A stretch of DNA of 64,000 nucleotides from Anastrepha obliqua. Its lineage: Eukaryota; Arthropoda; Insecta; Diptera; Tephritidae. Below the pieces are notes generated by a model. It was not told the origin of the DNA. It ran no database searches and worked only from the letters and a program-made list of their open reading frames with translations. Both the position numbers and the translations under genes were made by a program. Location: positions 46,774,501 to 46,838,500 of the forward strand of contig NC_072896.1 of the NCBI RefSeq assembly GCF_027943255.1, in the 5' to 3' direction. Shown piece after piece: positions 32,312 through 43,510 of the stretch (position 1 is the first letter of the stretch; each line of letters starts with the position of its first letter).

Positions 32312-33088
32312 CGCCGTTAGTGCACGGGCATCAGCTGTCTGTTAGTTATCTAAATGACAGTCCAGAGTATTGTTTACAAGCGCGCGGAGGCATTTGGGCG
32401 AGAGTAAACGCGAAAAAAGAAAATCAGCAATGGATTTCGCTTGACCGAACCGGTCAATTTCCGAACATTGTGTTTTCTGACGAGAAAATTTTTCAAATTG
32501 AGCAATTCGTAAACTTTCAAAATGATAGGATTTATTTGACCGACCGTTCATACGAGAATTTGAGTCATCGATTGGCCACCAGGAGGCAGCACCCGCCACA
32601 GATAATGGCTCCATCCAATCGTTTTTATTGAGCCTGGCGCCAAGGTAAATGCGAAGTATTATCGGGAAAGTGTTTTGAAAGTTGATTTGAGGCCGTGGGT
32701 AGACAAACATTTAGGTGGCAGACCATGGACGTTTCAACAAGACTGGGTACCGTCTCACAAAGCTCGAATGAACAAAGAATTGCTAAAAACAACGTTCCGA
32801 ACTTCATAACGTGCACACAATGGCTCCCAAATTCACCAGACGCGAATTCGATGGATTATTCTCCGAACTAAAATATTCGCCAGTCTCGAGACGCTGAAAA
32901 CAGCCATTGTCCGCGAGTGGGCCAAAATACCTGCAAGTCACATTCGGGCAGCTTTCGATTCGTTGTTGGACCGTGTCAAGGCCATAGTTAAGCCAAAATG
33001 TCGTATCGAGCAAAAGTAAATTGATTCTTAATTTTGTATTATTTTCACACATTTAGTATTTTGAACTGAATAAAAGTAAAGTTCTAAA
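32312..33088 (+). pseudogene. DD37D mariner-like remnant (copy 2)
   Basis: The plus strand carries the family's catalytic blocks: NIVFSDEKIFQIEQFVNFQNDRIYL (first Asp, about 32464-32540), SYENLSHRLATRRQHPPQIM, then in another frame RPWTFQQDWVPSHKA (second Asp, about 32720-32760). The third block is frameshifted. The N-terminal HTH region is absent. It shares its 5' leader (GGGCATCAGCTGTCTGTTAG) and 3' UTR with the element at 38323, but both TIRs are missing. Confidence 0.75.
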
Positions 33089-33154
33089 CAGAGATTATGG
33101 TAGCTTACATATTTAAATCAGTGAATTTTTTAGGTAGATTCAAAAGTTTGACTA

Positions 33155-34021
33155 AACGGTAAGGCATGCCTGTCGTAAGAGGCGACTAAAATCCGGCAGG
33201 AGAGGAAGGGGCTCGGCTCGAAAGGTCTTATATACCCCAAGTACCTCCAGCGGCAAGGCTGAAAGGCTCATCAGAATCGAAACCAGTAAGATCCTGATTA
33301 TGGTATACTGGAAAATATTCTTAGATTAGGAAGTTTATCGTCTCTGTCCCGTTAAAACTCTGGCAAGCGGAAAGGAACGTATTCGATCCCTACACGTCAC
33401 CATTCAGTTGGTGGTGCAGGCTCAGTTGAGAAATCCTGACTAATTTTTGTCCTGGGTCTGAAGCGTAGAGTCAAACCTCCCATCACTACCAACGAAATCA
33501 AGGCTGGAGTATCCAAAATGGCTGAGCTGCTAGATGTAACGCTGAACTACAGACGTTCGTGGAAGGCAGCAGAAGACGAAAGGTCGCTCTCGAACCCCCG
33601 TAAGAACACTGCCATTCAACAAATAACATATACTCCCACCTCTGCGACGACGATCTCAAAGCCAGTGGCAACCAGCCCGGCTGCCCCTGAGAGCTGTAAG
33701 AAAGCCAGGGCAAATGAACCCACAGGGAACAAAAAAGGACCCCTGAGAAAACAGTTGGAGGCTGGCATACAGTTACTAAGAGAGGAAACCAAAAGAAGCC
33801 GGAGGATAAGCTAGCCGAGCCAAGCAAAAGGAGCAAGCCGCGAACACAACACGCAAAGCCAGAAGCTGTTGTGATAAAACCCGCAGAAGGCCATAGCTAT
33901 GCAGATGTGCTTAAAGACTTGCGTGCGAAGATTACGACTGATGAGTCAGCCAAAGTAAGGTCCGTCAGGAAAACGAAGGCTGCGGCCATACTTTTGGAAT
34001 TTGGTAGGGGAGAGAAAGTCA
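33155..34021 (+). pseudogene. LINE 5' UTR and gag-like ORF1
   Basis: Starts with GGCATGCCTGTCGTAAGAGG, which I recall as a widespread 5' leader of arthropod R1/LOA-type LINEs. It continues into a gag-like frame (33518-33814: basic, Pro/Thr-rich, with LRKQLEAGIQLLREETKR) and, after a stop and frame change, SYADVLKDLRAKITTDESAK and VRSVRKTKAAAILLEFGRGEK (about 33895-34015), the conserved part of ORF1 ahead of the zinc knuckles. The element is cut off at 34021 and joined to antisense RTE-like sequence. Confidence 0.6.
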
Positions 34022-34230
34022 CGCCAGAGTTCGCGCATCAGTTGCCAGTTGTCTGGCCACCAGATACGTAGAGTGCGTCTCAAGCAGCGGTTCACGAACA
34101 CTGGAACCTTCTGTACAATTTCCGCAGACAGACACCATGTTTCACAGGCGTAAAACAGAACTGATTTAACATTCGAGTTGAAAATCCGTATTTTTGTTGT
34201 AATGTGCATTAGCTTGGACTGCCACACCAA
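34022..34230 (-). pseudogene. RTE-like LINE fragment
   Basis: A minus-strand frame reads KIRIFNSNVKSVLFYACETW and NRCLRRTLRIWWPDN...LMRELWRDF, the LLYGxETW...CLRRIxxIxWPD region between RT and the C-terminus in RTE-type elements. It is closest in layout to the remnant at 19098-19523. It directly abuts a plus-strand LINE ORF1. Confidence 0.65.
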
Positions 34231-34959
34231 TTCAGCAAAATAATGAGGGCATTTACAATCTTACTAAGAGGAGTTTTTCCAAGCTATATGTGAGATTTCA
34301 CAACAATCCGCTTCTCTGTTTTTCTCTTAACTTTTATTCGCCGAAATAAACAAAGACCTACAGTTTTGACACACTGTATGCCCAAATTTTGCAAGTTGGT
34401 GCGAAATTTTCGAGTTATTTTTCGAATCTATTTACTTTGTAGTTCTCCTTTTATTTTCTTGTTAATTTATTTATGCGCAATTTTAGGTCATTCTCTCTCA
34501 CAAGTGCGACATTTTTATATTCATTAAAGGTTCCTGGATCATTGCGTAGCGTGAATTAAAGTTATTCCATTTATTTCAGCTGAAAGTCACATTCATTGTG
34601 TAGGAGTTACATAAATTATTGCAAAGTATTCGCAAGGTTTTGAAAGGAAACGGAAGTATGCACCTACATTGTGTACAATTTTCAGTGTTTGTATGTATGT
34701 AAGTAATATATGCATTAGGGTGGGTTCAAAAAGTTCAGACGAGCATCACTCGTTAACGAAATCTATTTCAAATGAACAAAGTGCTTTTCTTTTCCAAATA
34801 CCTTTTCTCTCGAGAGTAATTTGAGAAGTATTGCTTTAAAAAAAAATTGACTTTGCATCACAATAACACCAGATTCTCAGTTGATTTACTACAAAATAGT
34901 ACGGGGGCCGAACAAAGTCGTTCGTACATTTTTTTTTTTTTTTGTTTTTAAATTTTAAA
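34231..34959. other. unassigned spacer
   Basis: A+T-rich DNA with a T-tract at 34929-34945. GGGTGGGTTCAAAAAGTTCA at 34728 looks like a mariner end; the mariner remnant that follows (34960-35435) may belong to it. Confidence 0.4.
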
Positions 34960-35435
34960 ACGTCATTGGTTTGGTTATAGTTTTACGATGTTTCATGCAG
35001 GGAATGTAAATATGAAGAAGTAAATGTGCTGCTGATGGCAGTATGTAGATCCGCAAGCAGTTCTCAAAGATAATTTTGAATACGATGGCCGTTTGTTTGG
35101 TCTTCGTTTCGATTTTGGTCAAAAATTCTCGGAAAATGATGGCACTGTACGACGGTGTATTATCATGGTGCAAAATCCATGAGTTCTTTTCCAAAAACCT
35201 TTTACCTTTTGTCGAACTGTTTCACATAAACGTCTTATAACGCCCAATTAATGGTCCTTATTAACTGTCAGTCTGTCTTGCTTCATTCGGAGTTCTCCAC
35301 TCACTCACCTACCATACTTGCGTGGTGTACTCGGAAACCTACATCCCGTCTCCAATAATGATGCGTTTGATGAATGTTGCGTCGGATGCAGCCTTGGAAA
35401 TGATGTTTTGGCAATGATTTCTTTAGGTCGGTAAG
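34960..35435 (-). pseudogene. mariner remnant (DD34D group, as at 15240)
   Basis: The minus strand includes MEKNSWILHHDNTPSYSA with IIFREFLTKIETKTKQT (second Asp block, about 35100-35194) and upstream HHYWRRDVGF, a degraded GDETWVY block. The third catalytic block is unreadable. Decayed by frameshifts. Confidence 0.6.
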
Positions 35436-36378
35436 TAGCTTAGATGGCAAGAGTACCCAAAGTACACTGCAAGTAGCACTTACGTGCCGTTTTAAAAACG
35501 GTCAAAGGGACATCGATGTCTGAGATGGGGACAGCTGAAACCGGTTTTGTCGACCCCTTCCTGGCAAGCTCACCGACGATTTCATTTCCCTCTATATTCC
35601 TGTGCCCAGGAACCCAGATAAGGGAAATGTTTCCTGTAGGTTCGAGACGTTTGAGTTCCTCTTTACAGAAGTTGACCAGAAGAGAGTTGCAATACGGCGA
35701 CGACAGGGCCTTGATCGCAGCTTAACTATCGAAAAAATATTAATGTCTCCCTCCCAACAGCGAACCCTAAGCATTTTGCATGCCTGCAGGATCGCGAAGT
35801 CTTCTGCTTGAAAAACGCTGCTCGTTTCCGGCAGTTTAAGGGAGACTGAAATATCGGCTGATTTAGAGAAAACCCCCGCTCCCACTCCAGATTCCATCTC
35901 GGATCCGCCAGTGAAAACAGAGGTACCTATATCCACGTCGACTCTCCCCTCCTTTCAATCTAGCCTGTTCGAAAAGAAAGATAGCCCTAGCACAACCCGT
36001 TAAACCTAGTTTGCGGATGGAGAGATCAATGCGAAGAATAGAGAAGGAAGGGGAGATCTGCTTCAAGATGCTAACATGTCCTACAGGAAGCTGCGTCCAG
36101 AGGCCAATCTCCTTCAACCTAATATTGCTCTGAGCAGCAATGGATTTAACTTGAAGATCCAAGGGAAGTAAGTGCAGAATGACGATTAGGGCAGTGATTT
36201 CCATGCCCCAGTGATTCCCACACATGCAGTCCTCTGCATTCTCTTCAATTAAGTGGTGTTGTAGCCCTTCTGAAGAGCTACCCACCACACTAGACAACCA
36301 TATGTCAAAATTGGCAGAATCACTAAGTCCTACATCCAGATTACGACTCGTGTCTTGAGACCCCATATTTTGCCGAAC

Positions 36379-36394
36379 ATAGATTTACAGGCGT
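36379..36394. repeat. 16-bp SINE target-site duplication, left
   Basis: ATAGATTTACAGGCGT, repeated exactly at 36571-36586 on the other side of the SINE. Confidence 0.95.
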
Positions 36395-36570
36395 TGGCGG
36401 CCGCCGTAGCCGAATGGGTTGGTGCGTGACTACCATTCGGAGTTCACAGAAAGAACGTCGGTTCGAATCTCGGTGAAAGCATCAAAATTAAGAAAAAGAT
36501 TTTTCTAATAGGAGGAGGAGCTCGGCCAAACATCCAAAAAGGGTGTACGCGCCAATTATATATATATAAT
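36395..36570 (+). mobile_element. tRNA-derived SINE, internally deleted, nested in a LINE
   Basis: The clearest SINE copy. A box TAGCCGAATGGG (36407-36418) matches the Pol III consensus fully, and B box GGTTCGAATCT (36460-36470) matches at 10 of 11 positions. The head could fold as a tRNA relic. The body lacks the central ~150 bp found in other copies: TTTTTCTAATA is joined straight to GGAGGAGGAGCTCGGCCAAA. The tail is TATATATATAAT. It is flanked by a perfect 16-bp duplication, as expected for LINE-mediated retrotransposition. Confidence 0.95.
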
Positions 36571-36586
36571 ATAGATTTACAGGCGT
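36571..36586. repeat. 16-bp SINE target-site duplication, right
   Basis: ATAGATTTACAGGCGT, identical to 36379-36394. Confidence 0.95.
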
Positions 36587-36880
36587 AGAAAGCTATACTG
36601 GCTTTCTTAACTCGAGTTACTATGTGCAGCTTCCAGTGGAGCTTGTGGTCAAGATACTTGACTTCCGACGAGGGTGTGAGACATTGGTTGTTTAGTCTTG
36701 GAAGCTTAAAACGTGGAGGGCTCCAAGTAAATAGCATCAACTTCGTTTTGTCAGAGTTCACTTTGAGACCGCAACTGGCAGCCCATCTACTGAGTGTAGC
36801 CAATGCAACCTCCAAAATTTTAGCCATTATTGATGAGAAGGGTCTGCGCTGTACCCCTATGTACAAACCTAGTGATTCTG

Positions 36881-38322
36881 GCCCCTCCAGTCACAGCATT
36901 TATTTTCTTTAAAGTTACAGAAATAAATGAAGTTAGAAACTTCATATAAAGGAAATGCCGAGAATTTGTTATAAAAAGAAACTGTAAAATACCTCCAGCA
37001 AACAAAACATTTAAAAAACCCAATGAGATTTTTAAGCCAAACTTGCCAACTTATACTTTATTGTAGCAAAATTCAATGGACTACAAAATTGCGGACCCGA
37101 AGTTTTTTTTTTAATTCCTTTTTAAAAAGTTTGAAATTTTGTTGGTAATAACTTAATTTTTTTTTAATTTGCGGAAAATGTCAAACCTGGATTTTATAGT
37201 TTTTGTAGAAGAATTAATTACATTTATAGAAAAATTATTCGAATGAAGTGAAATAAATAAACTTGTAAATTAGTTTATATGTTATATTTATTTAACACAC
37301 AGCCATAAAAAGTGTAGTCGCAAGATTTGCAATATAAGTTTGGCAATAGACGTCGTATGTCAATCATATTGACACGTGTGAACTAGACATCTCCAGTATA
37401 CGCATACAAACAGACAAGCAAAGGTCAAAATAAAGATTTTTATCACTCATCATTTTTGTCTTATAATTGTTTGTTAGTAAAAAACTTATTGAAAACCAAA
37501 TTATATGATTAATTTTGCGCAATATTTTAATCATAAATCATACAACATTTAAAATAACCGTTAGTGTCGACTATTCACTCATGATTTTTGAGGAAAGCTC
37601 TTTGACGAAGTGGCAACTCTTCGATTTCCATTACTAATTAAAGTGCTTAATATGATTTCAAATCGCATTTACCTTTATAAATATTTAAATGCGAACATAT
37701 TTGGTCCTTTTTGTGGTGATTATTACTATTATTATTTATTTCATTTTTGTAACTCTACTGAAATAAGAATGTCTGTGCATTTGTAAGTGAATTTCAATAA
37801 TTCGCATGGCATGATGGTTGATTTTTATTAACAGACTTGTACTACATGTGCGCGCATTAAACTGGCAATCGAATTTTGTGAAAATGTCATTAAAGGCGTA
37901 ATGTGAAATGAATAAAAATTTTCCATTTTAATTGTCAATTAATTATGGACAACGTGCGGTATATGACATGCACATAAGTGTGTGCGCATGTAATATATTT
38001 GCAGGCGTATTTGCGTACTGTTCTTGTTATGCCTTTGTACTCGTAATTTATTTTATTGTACGAATATTGAATATATAAACTGTGTTCAAGGGTTAAATAA
38101 GTCACCAGAAGACCGTAAAACACAAAAAAATATATATATATATTGTAACGAAAAACTTACCAACACATCGCTATCAAAATATGCCTATGTATTAAGCTTG
38201 CAAACCCTGCAGGGATAATCCGAACTAATGAAACCGTTTTCCGATTTGAGACAGTTTTTTTGTTTTTTTATTTAGATTTCCGGGAAAAATGTTGACTTTA
38301 ACATAATAATTTTTACATAGTA
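36881..38322. other. TE-poor, A+T-rich spacer
   Basis: Very A+T-rich. A TA repeat lies near 38130-38145. No coding signal or repeat is recognised; it ends at the TA before a DD37D mariner. Confidence 0.45.
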
Positions 38323-38750
38323 CAGAGCCCGGAACTCGCAGTTTGGAAAATTACTTTTATTCAATTCAAAGTAAAAAATGTGTGAAAATAGTACAAAATT
38401 AAGAATCAATTTACTTTTGCCCGATACGACCACCTTTTGCCCTGACTACGGTCCAGACGGCCTTGAGACGGCCCAGAAACGATTCGCAAGCTGCCCAATG
38501 TGACTTGCAGGTATTTTGCTCCATTCGCGGAGAATAGCTTTTTTCAGCGCTTCGAGACTGGAGAATCTTTTAGTTCGGATCTTACTCTCCAAAATTGCCT
38601 GAAGAGAATAATCCATCGGAATCGCGTCTAGTGAATTTGAGAGCTATTGTGTGGACCTTATGAAGTTCGAACCGTTGTTTTTTAGCCACTCTGGTTCCCT
38701 CGAGCTTTGTGAGAGTCTTGTTGAAACGTCCATGGTGTGCCACCAAAATA

Positions 38751-40051
38751 CAGGGTGGCTGATGAATTTTGCTACATTAAGAAACTCAAATAACTTTTTT
38801 TTTAGTGTATGGAATTCATTTATTTTTTTTTTTCAAGTTGAAGGTCATTAAATTTTATTAAATGTAGCTTAACTAGTTTTAAAAATAATTGAATTTAAAT
38901 GCCCCCCATGCTCGTTGACACAAGTGCGGCATCTTAGTAAAAAGTTGTTCATTGCTGCTTTGAGAGTTGCGACAGGAATAGCCGCAATTGTTGCCCGAAT
39001 GGATTGTTTTAGTTCATCCAAATTTGTTGGCTTTGTTTTATAAACTTCTTGTTTACATAAACCCCACAAGAAAAAGTCAGGTGCAGTAAGCTCAGGCGAC
39101 CTGGGGGGCCAACGAAATTCGGAGTTTCTTGAAATCGGTTTATAGGGAAATTTTCGTCGCGACTCTGTCATAACAGTCTGGGCTATGTGAGACGTTGCCC
39201 CATCTTGTTGAAACCATACAGAGTTGAAAGGAATTCTCTTTCTGCGTAGTTCTGGATAGAAAAATTCTTTCAGCATTTTCAAATAACGGTCTCCAGTACC
39301 CGTAACGGTGAGACCATTTTCTTCAAAAAAATAAGGCCCGACAATACAGCGTGAAGAAACCTCACACCACACTGTCACGCGAAGAGGATGCAATTCCGTC
39401 TCGTGGAGTATCTGTGGGTTAGAAGTACGCCATATTCGACAATTTTGTTTGTTCACATTGCCGTTTAAATCGAAATGGGCCTCATCAGACATGAAAAGGC
39501 AGTTTAACATGTTTTGGCCTTCTTCCACCATTTGCAGGATCTTCTGGCAAAATTCCTAGCGAATCGGCAAGTCTGCTGCATTCAGTTTGTTAACCATTTG
39601 AATTTTGTAAGGAAATAAGTCTAAATCTTTGTGCATTATTGTTTGCAAAAACTGTCGGCTGACACCAAGTTGAGCAGATAAGCTTCTTGTTGAAACCCTT
39701 GGATTGCTTTGTATAGCTGCAGCTACAGCAGCGATCGTTTCCTCCGTCCGAACTGGTGGGTTTCGATGATAAGGCCTTCTTGCGACTGTTCCTTGCTCAG
39801 CAAAATTATTCACCAGCCTCATTATGGTCCATCTGCTCGGGAGATCCGCCTGTACTCTCTCTGTACCAAAACTACGGACTCCAGTGCGTGATAGCGGCGG
39901 ACTATCCAAATTCTTGTTTGCGTGTCCCAGTTATCCATTTTAATAAATTTTAAAGATCAATCTGCAAATTGAAACAAAAATGGAACAGATAACTTAAAAA
40001 GAAAAAAAGTTATTCAATTTTTTTTGGTAGCGGCTTTCATCAGCCACCCTG
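38751..40051 (-). mobile_element. near-complete DD41D mariner (1,301 bp), nested
   Basis: The ends share CAGGGTGGCTGATGAA (38751-38766 and rc 40036-40051). TA flanks both sides (38749-38750 and 40052-40053). The host element reads through once it is removed (CCACCAAAATA joined to CTTGTCTGCCCACGG; compare CACCGAAATGTTTGTCTACC at copy 1). It contains a transposase frame broken by a single stop. It is the least decayed DNA transposon in the window. Confidence 0.95.
38869..39909 (-). pseudogene. DD41D mariner transposase, one in-frame stop
   Basis: The start Met at 39909 and stop at 38869 give about 346 codons, a normal mariner size. Residues 1-117 hold the paired HTH DNA-binding region (RWTIMRLVNNFAEQGTVARR, then ...STRSLSAQLGVSRQFLQTIM). 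Codon 118 (39556-39558) is TAG, followed in the same frame by EFCQKILQ and the catalytic half. Catalytic Asps by position in the joined frame: D142 (SDEAHF), D236 (FQQDGATSH) and D278 (APDFFLWG), the last two 42 apart (DD41D). No frameshift is visible. It was probably active recently on this scale and was inactivated by one point change (a CAG-to-TAG change would suffice). Confidence 0.9.
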
Positions 40052-40859
40052 TACTTGTCTGCCCACGGCTTCAAAGCAATCTCCAGAATACTTTTCCGAT
40101 AATATTTCCCATTTAGCTTGACGCCAGGCTCGTTGAAAATGATTGGAGAGCGCCCATCTGCGGTAACAGCTGCCCAACCCATTTCCTGTGGCGGCGGCTG
40201 CTGCCTCCTGCTGGCCAACTGATGACTCAAATTCTCGTATGAGCAGCCGGTCAAATACACTCCATTGTTTTGCGAGTTAAAAATTGCTCAATTTGAAACA
40301 TTTTCTCATCATATTTCAGCATGCGGCGGATGTTATGGTTAGATATTTTCTGTTCTTTCGCCGTTTGATTGGTACTTCGTCGGGAATTCCGCTCAAGCCG
40401 CTTCTTCACTTTTTGAACCATTTCACGTGACGTTCCAATCTTTTGATGATCACCTCCATGACGTTTCGCGATGCTACTAGTATCATTGTAACGAGTAATG
40501 GTGCGATAAACAAAAACTTTATTCTCTTTAAGGGGCTCAGGCTCACGAACAATCGCTGGTTGTGATTTTCCAACCAAATATAATGGAATCACACTTATAC
40601 ATTTGAAATCCATTACTGATTCTCTTTTTTCGCGTTTACTCTCGCCGAAATGCTTTCCCGCGTTTGTAAACAATACTCTAGAGTGTCATTTAGTTAACTA
40701 ACAGACATCTGATGCCCATGCGTCAGCTGCGCGGGCGGTCTGAAGTTGGTTACACTTCGAGTGCCGGACCCTGTAGTTTGTGTTTGCTCCAAAAATATTT
40801 GTGGATTGTATTTGTTTCAACTGAATATTTTGTATAGCATCTATGTATGTTTTTCTTCT

Positions 40860-41700
40860 TCAAATACTTTCACTCTTGTACAAGAGAGTACTACGTTGTT
40901 CAATAAGTTCTTTGAGGATTCCATCCCTGAAGTGAGAATCTGGAAGGTCTGCAAAATACGCTTCCACAGCTCTTAGGACTTCATGATTACATGAAAAACA
41001 CTTTCCACGCTTACTCATTTGCAAACTGGATCTTTTTTCTCGAATTTTTTCCTTTAGCTGGTTTGAAAGATTGCAGTAATATTCAGAATTTTTTCATAGT
41101 TTTACCAGTTTGCCAGTAATCCACAAACAAAATTCTCTTCGCATCCCAAACTGATGTTAAGATCTTCATGACCGCTTTTTGGACACAAACTCGGTTCGGA
41201 GCAGAAGATCCAAGTTATCACCACTCGTATCCTCTTGTTTTGATTTAAGCTCATAGTGGTAGACCCAAGTCTCATCCACAAGGATGAATCGACACACAAC
41301 ATCCTTTTTGTCTTTTCAAAGACGCTCTAAATATTGCTGAGAAAGTCGCATTCGAATATGGTTTTGTTCCATTGTTACCGAATGCGGCACTCATTGTGCA
41401 CACAGCTCTCTGAAATCCAATATTTCAGTTAAAGTATTGCTTAGACTACCCAATCTGATGCCTAGGGCTTCTGCAAAATCTCTTTCAGTCACTCCACGAT
41501 TTTCCAATACAATATTATGTAGTTTTCTACGATTTCTAGTGATTTTGCTGTTTTTGGACGTTCTTGAGGTAGATCGTCTTCAAGACTTATACGATAGCGT
41601 TTAAATTCAGCAACTCATCTTTCGACGGTATTAATTGATAGCGAAAAGTCCTTATACGCTTTGAACAATCGTTCAAAAACCTTTAAAAAACCTTTTAAAC
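40860..41700 (-). pseudogene. mariner transposase remnant
   Basis: The minus strand reads, with frameshifts, VDETWVYHYELKSKQE (first Asp, about 41225-41285), KILTSVWDAKRILFVDYW (about 41100-41170) and, at the C-terminus, SCNHEVLRAVEAYFADLPDSHFRDGI (about 40920-41010). The second and third Asp blocks appear deleted. It is a different subfamily from 15240. Confidence 0.6.
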
Positions 41701-41799
41701 CTTCATAAATTAAAATTCATCGATTAGTTCCATTGTAAAAAATATTGTAACAAGTCGGTGCTATAGCACTTACTTTTTCTGAGTTATTGTTCTTTATTT

Positions 41800-41890
41800 C
41801 TATGCGACGTGAAGAGCTTTGTGAACTTTACGGCAACATAGACATAGCGCAGCTAATAAAGATCTGGTGGCTTTGTTGGGTGCTGCAGAG
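41800..41890 (+). mobile_element. short RTE fragment
   Basis: GAAGAGCTTTGTGAACTTTA, then ACATAGACATAGCGCAGCTA and ATAAAGATCTGGTGGCT, match the ELYDDIDIAQRIKIQRLRWLG segment of the RTE family. Isolated and degraded. Confidence 0.7.
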
Positions 41891-42187
41891 TAAAAATAAA
41901 ATATTGTTGTATTGAAAAGATCAAATCGAGAAAGACGCCAATGAGACGATGTTAGCAATAAGAGTCAGATCACAGTTTAGCACTGGTTCAGAACTACCGA
42001 AGAGGGATGTGTATTACCTAATTCCGAACTCGAAAAAATTATACAGTGCAGGGCAATTTATACTTCCCAAGATATCATTATATAAAAGCAACCAGCTGCT
42101 TATGAGTAAAATGGATTTTTTTTAGCTGTTTTCTTGAACATTGATGTTATTCATCAGTAAAGTATTACCTGTAAGGTATGGACTCTT

Positions 42188-42540
42188 AAGGTTGATGATT
42201 GTGCTCAGATTGCTCGCATGGATGATGGTACCTATAGAATCCGATTGAACTCGGAACTGAACGATCTAACTCAGAACGAGACAGCTGTGCCGTTTTTTAA
42301 AGCACAGCACATAAGATGGCTAGGTCATGTGATCCGTATGCCTGTTGACTGTACCGTGAAGAAAGCCTTGACAGGAAAGCTAATGGGCGTGAACGCCACA
42401 GGCAGACCGAGGAACCGTTGGATAGACGCAGTGGAACACGATCTTAAGAAGCTGGGAATACGTAACTATGAAGCAACAGCTCAAGATAGACCGCTTTGGA
42501 GGAGCATTTTGAAAGAAGAAGAAGAAAGTATTACCTCATC
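42188..42540 (+). pseudogene. RTE-like LINE 3' end, second subfamily
   Basis: Frame 42218-42568 reads FKAQHIRWLGHVIRMPVDCT, VKKALTGKLMGVNATGRPRN, RWIDAVEHDLKKLGIRNYEA and AQDRPLWRSIL, then GAAGAAGAAG, the typical RTE C-terminus ending in a short trinucleotide tail. The protein is intact across this 3' portion but differs in sequence from the 15546/54336 subfamily. Confidence 0.75.
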
Positions 42541-42568
42541 ACTGTACACCCACTCCTTTTGTCAATAA

Positions 42569-43269
42569 TTTGCTTTAGTAAAAGTGGTAGTAAGCTAGAT
42601 TATTCCTCTGCCAGAAAAAGGTGTGCCTCGGAATGTAACATCACCTTCTTAAAGTTATTTAAAGCACTAAAAGAAAGGTTACGGAATACGCTGACGACAT
42701 CATTATAATAATCACGACAAGCTATCTACCATGAGCCAGCTTTTACAGGAATTTCTAAAAAACTTTCGAGATTTTGCACTAGCACGATTTTGATCTGAAT
42801 TAGTTCTTTCATTGCGGCCACAGGCTTCTCCATTCTTCAGCAAAAGTTGGGCTTCGGAACACAAGATCGTTTCAAGGTTTTCTATGGGGGTGGTAAGGCC
42901 GATCCTTTAATGAAGTGAAGTTTGTAATTGGTCTCTGCAGTGACAATCAAGCTGCTCTAAAGACTTCAGATACCAATCGCATCTCTTCAAAATTGTTCAT
43001 TCATGTGTTAGGGCTAAAATCTGTTACCAGTCAAAACTAGTTTGAACTTAAGTGTAAAGTAAATGCCGAGACTTTGTGGTGTTCAAGGCAAAGAACGTGT
43101 TGGGGAATTGGCAACTGCGGTCCTTGGAGTGTCCAATTGGAATAGTCGTGTACCTCAAGGCTCTCAGTAATAAATCTCATTAGAACAGTTGGGGCAGTAG
43201 TGACACCTGCAACACAACCAAGTGTTTTCTGAAATCCCGAACAAGGTGCTGAAAAAATTCTACTTAGAT
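42569..43269. other. unassigned, possibly degraded TE
   Basis: No frame or repeat could be assigned. A stretch at 42810-42910 (CTTCTCCATTCTTCAGCAAA) may be mariner-derived, but this is not supported. Confidence 0.3.
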
Positions 43270-43510
43270 AGAGGAGACGTTAGCAACGAGTCCTGATAGG
43301 ACTAATTACTAAGCTTAATCCATGGGAGCGACATATTTGCACCACAGACATCATCGACGACCCACTGTGTACATCTTCTGTGGATGATGAAAATAGCACA
43401 GAGCATTTTCTCTGTCGCTATTCGGCATTCACTAGACTTAGGTTCGGTCTCTTTCTCTCGACGAGATGCTTAGATTCTTAAAGAAATTCTGAGAAGTTTA
43501 CTGGGCAGTG
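43270..43510 (+). pseudogene. LINE C-terminal fragment
   Basis: The plus strand reads LIGLITKLNPWERHICTTDI and DPLCTSSVDDENSTEHFLCRYSAFTRLRFG, a degraded Cys/His tail (C...DDExxxEHFLCxCxAxxRxR) of an RNase H-type LINE. Confidence 0.5.

Larger units (their letters stand above)
35440..36880 (-). pseudogene. LINE family A remnant (RT end, RNase H), split by a SINE
   Basis: Minus-strand order: RT thumb ASCGLKVNSDKTKLMLF...SSEVKYLDHKLHWKLHI (36600-36790), KKASIAFYACKS, then the SINE (36395-36570), then MGSQDTSRNLDVGLSD in another frame, FSILRIDLSIRKLGLTG (about 36000), RNase H start GTSVFTGGSEMESGVGAGVFSK (about 35870-35930) with SSVFQAEDFAILQACKML (catalytic Glu), and the last RNase H block near 35520-35600 (GNEIVGELARKG in a shifted frame). 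The first RNase H Asp is replaced by Gly (TGGS for TDGS). It is a dead copy. Confidence 0.75.
38323..40773 (-). mobile_element. DD37D mariner-like transposon (copy 3) with nested mariner
   Basis: TIRs are CAGAGCCCGGAACTCGCAGT (38323-) and rc CAGGGTCCGGCACTCGAAGT (to 40773), flanked by TA (38321-38322 and 40774-40775). Without the nested element (38751-40051) it is about 1.15 kb. The minus strand carries HTH parts (about 40300-40490: MVQKVKKRLERNSRRSTNQT, AKEQKISNHNIRRML), NDTSSIAKRHGGDHQK, TGCSYENLSHQLASRRQ and YYRKSILEIALKPWADKY, with frameshifts and a deletion around the second Asp. It is the most complete copy of the family in the window. Confidence 0.85.

Noticed and set aside
33163..33300. 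Ribosomal DNA fragment
   Set aside because: GCATGCCTGTCGTAAGAGGC resembles conserved structured sequence but continues into a gag-like ORF1, so a LINE 5' UTR fits better.
36395..36480. Possible genuine tRNA gene
   Set aside because: A and B boxes are present, but it is the head of a dispersed SINE with a target duplication and no acceptor-stem closure.
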